Source: Streptomyces lincolnensis (GTDB taxonomy: Bacteria; Actinomycetota; Actinomycetes; Streptomycetales; Streptomycetaceae). From it: a stretch of DNA of 64,000 nt. The DNA lies in assembly GCF_021173675.1 (NCBI RefSeq), contig NZ_JAIHON010000008.1, positions 340,784 through 404,783 on the forward strand, given 5' to 3'. A program made the position numbers and the translations under genes. This document shows, one piece after another, positions 25,468-32,959 of the stretch. Within the stretch, counting starts at the first letter, position 1; the number at the start of each line of letters is the position of its first letter. The notes under the pieces are model-generated. The model was given only the letters and a program-made list of their open reading frames with translations, had not been told where the DNA came from and made no database searches.

Positions 25468-26679
25468 GTGAGCAGCAGCGGCCTCATCTACGCAGTCATT
25501 GTCGGGGCCTGGGCCGCCTACTTGGTGCCGATGTGGCTCCGTAGGCAGGACGAGCTGAACGAGGCCCGTCCGACGGAACGCTTCAGCACGGCCATCCGGT
25601 TGTTGTCCGGCCGGGCGGGGATGGAGCGCCGATACGCCAAGGACCTGCGGGCGCGCTCCACCGAGGAGGGGGAGTCCAGCGTCGCCGACCCGGACGCCGT
25701 CACCGACTCGGTGGACGTCCGGGCCTTCGCCATGCCCCCGACCCGTCCCCGGACCCAGGCACCGGTACGCGAGCCGGCGCGTGCGTCGGTACGCGAATCG
25801 GTACGCGATTCCGCGCGCGAAGAGCACGCCCCGTCGGCGGCCGAGTCCGGTGCCGCACCGGCGCGGAAGCGGGTGTCGGCCGCGAGGCGCACGCCCGCCG
25901 AAGAGGCGGCCGCCGCGCGCGCCCGGCGCACGAAGGTGCTCGCACGCCGTCGGCGTACGACGGTCATGCTCTTCCTCGCCTTCACGCTCGGCGCGATCGT
26001 CGCCGCGGTCGGAGGACTCGCGTTCCTGTGGGCGCCCGGCGTGCCCGCCGTGCTGCTCAGCGCGTACATCGCCTATCTGCGCTCCCAGGAGCGCCGCCGC
26101 TTCGCCTACCAGATGGACCGGCGCCGGGCCGAGGCCGCCGCGCAGCGCCTGCGCGAACGGTCGCGCCAGCCGCGTCGGCGCGCGACGGTCGACGCGAGCG
26201 CCGACTCCGACGAGCCGGACGAAGGCCCGGAGCCCGAGACGGATCCCGGACTGTCGGCGCTCGCCGCCGACCGGCGGGCGCTCGTCGAGCAGACCGACCA
26301 CGCGGAGTGGGTCGACCAGCAGCGCGAGCGCCAGCAGCGGCCGGCGCACGGGGACAGCTGGGACCCCGTCCCGGTGCCCCTGCCCACCTACGTGACCGCG
26401 CCGGTCGCGCCACGGGCCACCTCCGACGTGGACCTCGGCGCGCCGGACGCCTGGAGCTCGGCTCGGTCCAGCTCCGTCACCCCGGAGCAGGAGGCGCAGC
26501 CCGCCGAGTGCGACGGGGGATCGGAGGACGCGTCCTCCGACCCGGAGGACAGGCCGGCGGCCGACGGCCGCAGTGACGCCCGTCGCGCCGCCTCCGCCCG
26601 TCGCGCCCGCGAGCGCGGTCGCACCCCCCTCTTCGACCAGTACGAGGACGGCGACCGGCCTCGGGCCGCCAACGAGTGA
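25468..26679 (+). CDS. glpR: Gephyrin-like protein receptor GlpR, membrane protein
   Basis: A 403-residue protein matching the family I know as GlpR, the membrane receptor for Glp in the corynebacterial divisome and elongasome. An N-terminal TM (about 4-24, GLIYAVIVGAWAAYLVPMWL) is followed by conserved RRQDELNEARPTERFSTAIRLL, then a long charged, disordered stretch (about 60-160), a hydrophobic pair (about 165-186 and 188-204), and another 200 residues of acidic, low-complexity tail. Only the N-terminus and central hairpin look conserved. GTG start at 25468, with a leaderless-type -10 and no RBS. Whether it binds FtsZ-linked Glp in Streptomyces is inference. Confidence 0.85.
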   Translation: MSSSGLIYAVIVGAWAAYLVPMWLRRQDELNEARPTERFSTAIRLLSGRAGMERRYAKDLRARSTEEGESSVADPDAVTDSVDVRAFAMPPTRPRTQAPVREPARASVRESVRDSAREEHAPSAAESGAAPARKRVSAARRTPAEEAAAARARRTKVLARRRRTTVMLFLAFTLGAIVAAVGGLAFLWAPGVPAVLLSAYIAYLRSQERRRFAYQMDRRRAEAAAQRLRERSRQPRRRATVDASADSDEPDEGPEPETDPGLSALAADRRALVEQTDHAEWVDQQRERQQRPAHGDSWDPVPVPLPTYVTAPVAPRATSDVDLGAPDAWSSARSSSVTPEQEAQPAECDGGSEDASSDPEDRPAADGRSDARRAASARRARERGRTPLFDQYEDGDRPRAANE

Positions 26680-26772
26680 CCCGCCCGCCGACCGCCCCGA
26701 CGGCCGCCCCGCCCACCGCCCCGCCGACCGGATCAAGCCCCGACCGGCCCTCTCTGACCAGCCGGGAACGGA

Positions 26773-26803
26773 TTTCCAAGCACCCGGACGGGGATGCTAG
26801 AGT
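26773..26803 (+). promoter_or_regulatory. Probable tRNA-Ala promoter
   Basis: TAGAGT (26798-26803) fits a -10 fifteen nt before the mature tRNA 5' end; TTTCCA/TTCCAA around 26773-26779 is a weak -35 at 18-19 bp. Confidence 0.5.
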
Positions 26804-26817
26804 TTCACTCGTTGCAA

Positions 26818-26891
26818 GGGCCTGTGGCGCAGTCCGGTAGCGCACCTCGTTCGCATCGAGGGGGCCAGGGGTTCAAATCCCCTCAGGTCCA
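26818..26891 (+). tRNA. tRNA-Ala (anticodon CGC)
   Basis: A complete cloverleaf can be drawn: acceptor GGGCCTG/CAGGTCC including the G3-U70 wobble pair that identifies tRNA-Ala, D stem GCGC/GCGC, anticodon stem CCTCG/CGAGG with loop TTCGCAT (anticodon CGC, reading GCG), T arm AGGGG-TTCAAAT-CCCCT, discriminator A. CCA is not encoded. Its 3' end is overlapped on the other strand by the end of the ABC permease frame. Confidence 0.95.
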
Positions 26892-29449
26892 CCGCAACAA
26901 CTTCCCGGGGAAACCTGGGGTAGTTGATGAGATCCCGTCCGATCGGTTGATCGGGCGGGATCTTTTTTGTGTGTGCGGGGCGTTGGGATCAGTGAGGCGG
27001 TCACCGCGAGGAGGGCACAGGCGAGGGCTGTGGTGGTGAGGGGGAGCCAGGGGAGTTGGAGAGCCGGGGGCGCGGAGAGCAGGGTCAGGGCGGTGCTGAG
27101 GGTGAGGAGGTTGAGGGTGGTGACCAGGAGGCCGAGGAGGGTGCCGAGGGTGACGATCGTCAGGGATTCCGCTGTCAGCAGGCGCAGCAGCTGTCCCCGG
27201 GTGGCTCCGGCCAGCCGGAGGGAGCGCAGGTCTCGGGTGCGGTCCGAGGTGGGCATGAGCAGGGTGTTCACCAGGGAGATACCCGTGTAGAGCAGGGCGA
27301 GGCCCAGGACCAGGAGGAAGCCGAGGCGGGTGGTGTCGTCGGGGCCGGGGGAGACGGTTCGCAGCCAGGCGTCTCTCGTGAGGACTTGCGCTTCCGCGGT
27401 CGCGTCCTGTCCCCCCTGTCCCCGTCCCACCGCTTGTCGTAGGTCCGCCTCCACCTCGGTCGCGTCCGCGCCTCGGGCGACCTTCACGTCCACGCGGTCG
27501 ACGGGAGCCTGTGGGGCGTTGGCCGGGGTGATGTAGACGCCGTTGTCGCCGGTGCCGGTGGGCATCACCGCCGCGATGCGCAGGGTGCGGCGGGTGCCGT
27601 CGCCGAGGTGGACGGTGACGTGGTCGCCGACGGTGTGGCGGGCCCACTCCTCGTTGACGATGATCGAGTCGTCGTCGAGGTCCGCGACATGGCCTGAGGT
27701 CAGCGGCAGGTGCGTCGTCGCGGCGAGGTCCTCCGGGGCGGCCGCGCGGGCCTCGGATCTGATCAGGGCCACGTCGTCCTCCAGGGCGTACACCTCGCTC
27801 GCCGACGTGACCGAGACCTCGGCGCCCGGCACGGCGCGCAGGCGGCGCACGGTCTCCGGGGGCAGGCCGGTCCCGGTCGCAGAAACAGCGCCTGAATCGG
27901 CCCCGGTGCCGGTGGCGGTCCCCGTCGGGGTCACCACGAAGTCCGCGGTCGTGCGGGCCCGGAGCTCCTTCGTCCGCGACTCGTTCAGGGTCGCGGTGGC
28001 ACCCAGCAGGGAGCCGGTGAGGGCGACGGTGATCAGGACGGGGGCCGTGAGGGAGGCGGTCCGGCGGAGGGACGTGGTGGTGTTCTCGCGGACCAGGAGA
28101 GCGGTGGCGCCCGGGAGCCGGGTGGCCGGCAGCCAGGTGAGGAGGCGGATCGAGGGGCGGATCAGGAGCGGGGAGAGCAGGGCGGTCGCGGTGATCAGGA
28201 GCATGGGGCGGCTGATGTAGGTCTTGCGGTGCAGCAGGTCGCCCGGGTCGGTGAGCAGGGCCGGGACCAGGGTCACCACCGCGGTGAGCAGGAGGGCCGT
28301 GCCCGCGAGCAGACGGCCGCGGGTCATCGTGCCGGTGTCGACCGAGGCCTCGCGCAGCGCCTCCGTGGGGGCCGTCCGCCCGGCCCGCCATGACGCGGCC
28401 AGCACACCGCACAGGGCCACCAGCAGTCCCGTCCAGAAGGCCAGATGGTACGGCCAGACGTGGTCGCCGATGGTGAACCAGGCCGGGGCCAGGCCGTCGG
28501 CCACGACCCGGGACGCCAGGTGCGGGGCGGCGTACGCGCCGAGCGCGCAGCCCGCCGCCGAGGCGAGGACGCCGACGAGCAGGGCTTCCGCCACCACCGT
28601 CCGGCGGATCTGGCCCGGCGTGGCACCCGCGGTGCGCAGCAGGCCGAACTCCCGGCGCCGCTGGGCGACCGCGAAGGCGAACGTCGACGCCACGACGAAC
28701 ACCGACACGAACCCGGCGACCCCGCCCGCCGTGCCGAACAGGGCGTTCAGCGCGGTCACCGCCTCGCGGTCCCGGTCGGGATCGGCGTCCGCGAGCCGCC
28801 GGGCGTCACCGGTGAGGACGTCCAGACCGGGGGCCGCCCGCCGTACCGCCACCGGGGCCGCCTCCACGACGACTTGGGGGATCCGCGGTGACAGGCGGGC
28901 CGCGCGGGCGTCCGTGTAGAAGAGGGCGTTCTCGAAGCCCAGGGCGGTGACCGTGCCCACCACGCGTACCGGGCCCTCGGGGGTGCGCAGCCGTTGCCCC
29001 ACGCTCGTCCAGTCGCCGGTGGCCACGACCTCGTCCGCGGCGCGTGGGGCCCGCCCCGCGGTCAGGTCGTACGGGGCGCAGGCGGCCGTGGACCAGGGAT
29101 GGCCGACCAGATCGCCGGGCGCGCCAGGGGCTCGTACGGCGAAGGTGCGGTCCTCGACGACCCTGCCGAGCGTGCGCAGCTCGGCGACGGTTCCGGCCGG
29201 GACCGGGCGGGGGTGCGCCAGCTTCCGGGTGCGCTCACCGGTGGGGGTGGGCACGCGCAGGGTGTCCTGGCCGCGCACCACGACGGGCGCCGCCGCAAAA
29301 CGTTCCGGCCTGCGATCCGGGGCGTCGGAGGAGGAGGCGAGGGCCAGGCCCATCACCGTCAGCAGGGCGACACCGAGGGAGAGGGCCAGGAAGGTGCCGG
29401 TGAAGGCGGTCCAGCGGGCACGCAGGCCGCGTAGGGCGATGATCAGCAC
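26873..29449 (-). CDS. ABC transporter permease, double FtsX (MacB/LolCE-like)
   Basis: An 858-residue membrane component with the two-module FtsX layout: TM1 near the N-terminus, an extracytoplasmic domain (about 45-240), three TMs (about 245-365), then a second copy with TMs about 375-450, an extracytoplasmic loop (about 460-690) and three final TMs (about 700-820). Such permeases export lipids, peptides or antibiotics, or act mechanically. GTG start at 29449 overlaps the ATPase stop by 7 nt, so the two are coupled. After the last helix the frame does not stop: about 40 residues (from PTPRTHKKD) are read through the tRNA terminator and the 3' end of tRNA-Ala, stopping in the T loop. Confidence 0.88.
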   Translation of the reverse strand: MLIIALRGLRARWTAFTGTFLALSLGVALLTVMGLALASSSDAPDRRPERFAAAPVVVRGQDTLRVPTPTGERTRKLAHPRPVPAGTVAELRTLGRVVEDRTFAVRAPGAPGDLVGHPWSTAACAPYDLTAGRAPRAADEVVATGDWTSVGQRLRTPEGPVRVVGTVTALGFENALFYTDARAARLSPRIPQVVVEAAPVAVRRAAPGLDVLTGDARRLADADPDRDREAVTALNALFGTAGGVAGFVSVFVVASTFAFAVAQRRREFGLLRTAGATPGQIRRTVVAEALLVGVLASAAGCALGAYAAPHLASRVVADGLAPAWFTIGDHVWPYHLAFWTGLLVALCGVLAASWRAGRTAPTEALREASVDTGTMTRGRLLAGTALLLTAVVTLVPALLTDPGDLLHRKTYISRPMLLITATALLSPLLIRPSIRLLTWLPATRLPGATALLVRENTTTSLRRTASLTAPVLITVALTGSLLGATATLNESRTKELRARTTADFVVTPTGTATGTGADSGAVSATGTGLPPETVRRLRAVPGAEVSVTSASEVYALEDDVALIRSEARAAAPEDLAATTHLPLTSGHVADLDDDSIIVNEEWARHTVGDHVTVHLGDGTRRTLRIAAVMPTGTGDNGVYITPANAPQAPVDRVDVKVARGADATEVEADLRQAVGRGQGGQDATAEAQVLTRDAWLRTVSPGPDDTTRLGFLLVLGLALLYTGISLVNTLLMPTSDRTRDLRSLRLAGATRGQLLRLLTAESLTIVTLGTLLGLLVTTLNLLTLSTALTLLSAPPALQLPWLPLTTTALACALLAVTASLIPTPRTHKKDPARSTDRTGSHQLPQVSPGSCCGGPEGI
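26930..26968 (+). terminator. Rho-independent terminator of tRNA-Ala
   Basis: 15-bp stem (AGATCCCGTCCGATC at 26930-26944 with 26949-26963, one G-T pair), GGTT loop, then a run of six T (26963-26968). This is a textbook terminator, unusual in this genome for its T tract. It lies inside the 3' end of the permease frame on the minus strand, where its T run is read as Lys-Lys codons. Confidence 0.93.
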
Positions 29450-30330
29450 GGGGTGGCCTCCGGCAGCGGCGCGATCTCGGGCGCCCCGGCCCTCACGTCC
29501 TCCGCCCTCGCCATCCGTCCCGCGTCCTCCGCCCTCGCCATCCGTCCCGCGTCCTCCGCCCTCGCCATCCGTCCCGCGTCCTCCGCCCTCGCCATCCGTC
29601 CCGCGTCCTCCACGCTCGCCATCCGCCCCGCGATCTCCGGCGCCGACCCCCCGGCCAACTCCCCGTGCACCCGCCCGTCGACCAGGAACACGACCCGGTC
29701 GGCGTACGACGCGGCCACCGGATCATGGGTGACCATCACGATCGCCGTGCCCTCGTTGTCGACCAGGGCGCGGAGCAGGGTGAGGACTTCGCGGCCCGTC
29801 CGGGAGTCCAGGGCGCCGGTCGGTTCGTCGGCGAAGAGGACCTCGGGGCGGGTGATGAGGGCGCGGGCGAGGGCGACGCGTTGCTGCTGGCCGCCGGAGA
29901 GTTGGGAGGGGCGGTGGTGGGAGCGGTCGGCCAGGCCCACCTGGCGCAGCGCGGCCGGCACGCGCGCACGGGGCACACGGCGGCCGGCCAGACGGAGCGG
30001 AAGGGCGGTGTTCTGCGCGGCGGTCAGGGAGGGCAGCAGGTTGAACGCCTGGAAGACGAAGCCGATACGGTCGCGGCGCAGCAGGGTCAGCCGGCGTTCG
30101 CTCAGCGAGGTCAGTTCGGTGTCGCCGAGGCGGACCGAGCCCGAGGTGGGCCGGTCCAGGCCGGCGGCACAGTGCAGCAGCGTCGACTTGCCGGAGCCGG
30201 ACGGGCCCATGACGGCGGTGAAGGTGCCCCGGGGGAAGGCGAGCGTGACGCCGTCCAGGGCGGTCACCGCGGTGCCGCCCGCCTCGAACCGCCTGTGCAC
30301 GTCCCGCAGTTCGATCGCCTGAGATCTCAT
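29443..30330 (-). CDS. ABC transporter ATP-binding protein (LolD/MacB type) with repeat tail
   Basis: A 295-residue ATPase partner of the FtsX permease. Walker A is GPSGSGKST (about 42-50), the signature is LSGGQQQR, and Walker B is VLFADEPTGALD, the usual MacB/LolD form; the His switch is in VTHD. The normal domain ends near residue 232. A tail follows with five near-identical nine-residue units (MARAEDAGR) encoded by a 27-bp tandem DNA repeat. ATG at 30330 with a weak RBS. It is divergent from the two-component system, separated by 189 nt that hold a long inverted repeat. Confidence 0.94.
   Translation of the reverse strand: MRSQAIELRDVHRRFEAGGTAVTALDGVTLAFPRGTFTAVMGPSGSGKSTLLHCAAGLDRPTSGSVRLGDTELTSLSERRLTLLRRDRIGFVFQAFNLLPSLTAAQNTALPLRLAGRRVPRARVPAALRQVGLADRSHHRPSQLSGGQQQRVALARALITRPEVLFADEPTGALDSRTGREVLTLLRALVDNEGTAIVMVTHDPVAASYADRVVFLVDGRVHGELAGGSAPEIAGRMASVEDAGRMARAEDAGRMARAEDAGRMARAEDAGRMARAEDVRAGAPEIAPLPEATPC
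29497..29631. repeat. 27-bp tandem repeat, five units, inside the ABC ATPase gene
   Basis: Units at 29497-29523, 29524-29550, 29551-29577, 29578-29604 and a diverged one at 29605-29631. Units 1-4 appear identical. The length is a multiple of three, so unit number can change without breaking the frame; each unit encodes MARAEDAGR or a variant. Confidence 0.95.
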
Positions 30331-30431
30331 GTCGGCCTCGTCTCCCGCCTGTGGTGATCCGCTGTGTAATCCGCTCGGTTTCCGTGGGATCCAGCCAACC
30401 GCCGGCCGGCCCGCGAATCAGTGCGGCGGGA

Positions 30432-30472
30432 CGGAGACTTGGGGTAGGGCCAGGCATACCCCCAGGTCTCCG
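30432..30472. promoter_or_regulatory. Long inverted repeat between ABC exporter and two-component system
   Basis: Left arm CGGAGACTTGGGGTA (30432-30446) and right arm 30457-30472, whose complement is CGGAGACCTGGGGGTA, differ by one base and one insertion. It is 48 nt upstream of the kinase start and about 100 nt upstream of the ATPase start. Best explained as the binding site of the adjacent NarL-type regulator; a transcript hairpin is the alternative. Confidence 0.55.
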
Positions 30473-30519
30473 CCCAGACCGATGGCCGCGACGGCCGCCC
30501 GGCTCCTACGGTGATCCCC

Positions 30520-31782
30520 ATGAGCGTGTGGCGGGCCCTCGCGGGGCGTGGATACCTGAGGTCGGCGTGGCCCTGGCGGGCGGTCGCCTACCTGGCGGGC
30601 GGGGCGCTGCTCGGGGCGGTCGTGCTCGTCGTGGTGCTGGGCGGGCTCGTCGTCGGCGGGGCCCTGGCCGTCGTACTCCTCGGGCTTCCGTTGCTGGTGC
30701 TGACCGCGCTGGCCGGGATCCCGGTGGCCGCCGTGGAGCGGTGGCGGCTGCGGGTGACGGGGATGGGACCGGCGCTCGGCGGCGGGCATCGGGTGCCGGA
30801 CGCGCCGGGGCTGTGGGCGTGGCTGGTGACGCGGGTGCGGGAGGCCGCGACCTGGCGGGAGTTGGCGTACGCCGTGCTGCTCGGGCTGGTGCTGTGGCCG
30901 CTGGACGCGCTGGTCCTGTTCTGTGCGCTCGGGATCCCGCTGTCGATGGTCGCCGCGCCCGTGTTCCTGGCGCTCGACGGGGAGGCGAAGGCGGTCAAGC
31001 TGTGGACCGTGGGCACCTGGCCGGGGGCCCTCGGGGTGGCCGTGCTCGGGCTGGCGCTGCTGGCGACCGGCGCCTACGCGCTGGGAGTCGTGGCCGGTGC
31101 GCGGGCGGAACTGGTGCGGGCGGTGCTGGGCGCGAAGGAGGACGACGGCGAGCGGGTCCTGCACCTCGTGCGCTCCCGTGCCCGCCTGGTGGACGCCTTC
31201 GAGGCGGAACGGCGCCGCATCGAGCGCGATCTGCACGACGGCGCCCAACAGCGGCTCGTCGCCCTGACCATGAGCCTCGGGCTGGCCCGCCTCGACGTCC
31301 CGCCGGGGCCGCTCGCCGACCAACTGGCCAAGGCGCACACGGAGGCCGGGCAGGCCCTCGCCGACCTGCGTGAGCTGATCCACGGCATCCACCCCAAGGT
31401 TCTCACCGACTACGGCCTCGAAGCCGCCGTCGCCGACGCGGCCGACCGCAGCCCGGTCCCCGTCGACCTGGACCTCCACCTCCCGGAGCGGCTTCCCCAA
31501 CCCGTGGAGTCCGCCGCGTACTTCGTCGTCGGCGAGGCCCTCGCGAACGTCGCCCGGCACAGCGGGGCGAACCGGGCCGCCGTCAGCGGCGGATACGGCG
31601 ACGGGCGGCTGACCCTGCACATCCGCGACGACGGACGCGGCGGCACCGGGCTCACCGGTCTCGCCGACCGGGTGTCGGTGCTCGATGGCACACTCTCCCT
31701 GTCCAGCCCACCGGGCGGACCGACCCTGCTGCGTGTGGAGATTCCTTGCCGGCCACGACCGTCGACCGACCCCTGCGCGTAG
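30520..31782 (+). CDS. NarL-type sensor histidine kinase
   Basis: A 420-residue membrane kinase. The N-terminal half is a four- to six-helix 'putative sensor' domain (about 20-195) typical of Streptomyces kinases that sense cell-envelope or membrane signals without a large outside domain. The HisKA_3 segment is AERRRIERDLHDGAQQRL with phospho-acceptor His239, followed by HATPase with VGEALANVARHSGA and DDGRGGTGLTGLADRV. I start it at ATG 30520: TACGGT (30507-30512) ends 7 nt before it, no RBS is present, and the GTG at 30511 overlaps that -10. The response regulator overlaps its 3' end. Confidence 0.92.
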   Translation: MSVWRALAGRGYLRSAWPWRAVAYLAGGALLGAVVLVVVLGGLVVGGALAVVLLGLPLLVLTALAGIPVAAVERWRLRVTGMGPALGGGHRVPDAPGLWAWLVTRVREAATWRELAYAVLLGLVLWPLDALVLFCALGIPLSMVAAPVFLALDGEAKAVKLWTVGTWPGALGVAVLGLALLATGAYALGVVAGARAELVRAVLGAKEDDGERVLHLVRSRARLVDAFEAERRRIERDLHDGAQQRLVALTMSLGLARLDVPPGPLADQLAKAHTEAGQALADLRELIHGIHPKVLTDYGLEAAVADAADRSPVPVDLDLHLPERLPQPVESAAYFVVGEALANVARHSGANRAAVSGGYGDGRLTLHIRDDGRGGTGLTGLADRVSVLDGTLSLSSPPGGPTLLRVEIPCRPRPSTDPCA

Positions 31783-32414
31783 TCCTCGCCGAGGACAGCG
31801 TGCTGCTGCGCGACGGCCTCGTCGCACTGCTCACCCGCTTCGGCCACGAGGTGGTGGCGGCCGTCGGCGACGCGGACGCGCTCCTCGCGGCGGCCACCGA
31901 GCACCGGCCCGACATCGTGGTCACCGACGTCCGGATGCCGCCCGGCTTCCAGGACGAGGGACTGCACGCGGCCGTACGGCTGCGCGAGGAACGGGCGGGG
32001 CTGTCGGTGCTGGTGCTCAGCCAGTACGTGCAGCGGGCCTACGCCGCCGAGCTCCTCGACTCCGGCGACGGCACCGGGGTCGGCTATCTGCTCAAGGACC
32101 GGGTGGGCCAGGTCGAGGAGTTCGTGGACGCGCTGCGCGAGGTCGCGGCCGGGGGCACGGTCGTGGACCCGGAGGTCGTACGGCAGTTGCTGCGCCGGCG
32201 GCGGGATCCGCTCACGCGGCTGACCCCGCGCGAGCGGGAGGTGCTGGCGCTGATCGCCGAGGGCCGCTCCAACGGCGCGATAGCGCGCACGCTGGTGGTG
32301 TCGGAGGCGGCGGTCGGCAAGCACATCGGGAGCATCCTCACCAAGCTGGACCTGCCTCCGGCGGACGACGTCCACCGGAGAGTGCTGGCGGTGCTGGCGT
32401 ACCTACGGGCCTGA
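31746..32414 (+). CDS. NarL/LuxR-family response regulator
   Basis: A 222-residue regulator paired with the kinase before it. The receiver domain has the acidic pair E16/D17 and phospho-acceptor Asp61 in IVVTDVRMP; the conserved Lys is in YLLKDRV. The C-terminal LuxR helix-turn-helix is LTPREREVLALIAEGRSNGAIA... VGKHIGSILTKL. The start is TTG at 31746, with GGAG 6 nt upstream, inside the kinase gene (37-nt overlap), so the two are translationally coupled. The most likely targets are its own promoter and the divergent ABC exporter via the inverted repeat at 30432-30472. Confidence 0.94.
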   Translation: MPATTVDRPLRVVLAEDSVLLRDGLVALLTRFGHEVVAAVGDADALLAAATEHRPDIVVTDVRMPPGFQDEGLHAAVRLREERAGLSVLVLSQYVQRAYAAELLDSGDGTGVGYLLKDRVGQVEEFVDALREVAAGGTVVDPEVVRQLLRRRRDPLTRLTPREREVLALIAEGRSNGAIARTLVVSEAAVGKHIGSILTKLDLPPADDVHRRVLAVLAYLRA

Positions 32415-32416
32415 TC

Positions 32417-32893
32417 TCACAGGGGCTTCGCGAAGCACCGGCTCGACTCGTAGTGCCGGTAGTAGCCGAACTTGGCGCACGGCTCGTAACCGCTGGAGGT
32501 GTAGAGGGCGATGGCCTCCGGCTGCCGGTCGCCGGTCTCCAGGACCATGCGTCTGCGGCCGGCCGCGCGGGCGTCCTCCTCCAGCGCGGCCAGGATGCGC
32601 CGGGCGAGACCCCGGCCGCGCGCCGCGTCGACGACGTACATCCGCTTGAGCTCGGCGTCCCCGTCCAGGTTGCCCTCCTCGTTCGTGTCCTGGGCACGCC
32701 AGCCGCCGGTGGCGACCGGGGCATCGGTCTCGTCGTACGCGATCAGGAACACCCCCTTGGGCGGTTCGAAGTCCTCCGGGGCCAGGACGGTGGCGTCGCC
32801 GCCGTCGCCGTAGCGGACGTGGTACTCCGCCTGGACCTGGTCGTTGAGCTTGACCGCGTCGGGGTGGTCGAAGGGAACCTGTCGTATATTCAT
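32417..32893 (-). CDS. GNAT family N-acetyltransferase
   Basis: A 158-residue acetyltransferase of unknown substrate. Motif A is KRMYVVDAARGRGLARRILAALEEDAR (about 85-110) with the acetyl-CoA loop RGRGLA; motif B is ALYTSSGYEPCAKFGYY. The N-terminus is IRQVPFDHPDAVKLNDQVQAEY. The stop is 2 nt from the response-regulator stop (convergent). ATG at 32893 has no RBS; TACGGT (complement of 32901-32906) ends 7 nt upstream, so a leaderless mRNA is likely. A TTGAT/ATCAA repeat (32895-32912) spans this -10 and could be an operator. The gap to the divergent exonuclease III start is 66 nt and AT-rich. Confidence 0.85.
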   Translation of the reverse strand: MNIRQVPFDHPDAVKLNDQVQAEYHVRYGDGGDATVLAPEDFEPPKGVFLIAYDETDAPVATGGWRAQDTNEEGNLDGDAELKRMYVVDAARGRGLARRILAALEEDARAAGRRRMVLETGDRQPEAIALYTSSGYEPCAKFGYYRHYESSRCFAKPL

Positions 32894-32959
32894 GTTGATT
32901 ACCGTATATCAATTCATTCCAGAACGGGACAGAGTCCAGTGTGCCGGTAGGGTGCCGGG

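Noticed and set aside
29497..29631. Repeat array considered as CRISPR
   Set aside because: Units abut with no spacers, they stay in frame inside a gene, and no cas genes are near.
26818..30330. tRNA-Ala 3' end considered as an attachment site of an integrated element
   Set aside because: No integrase gene, no second copy of the tRNA 3' end in the window, and flanking genes have normal codon use.
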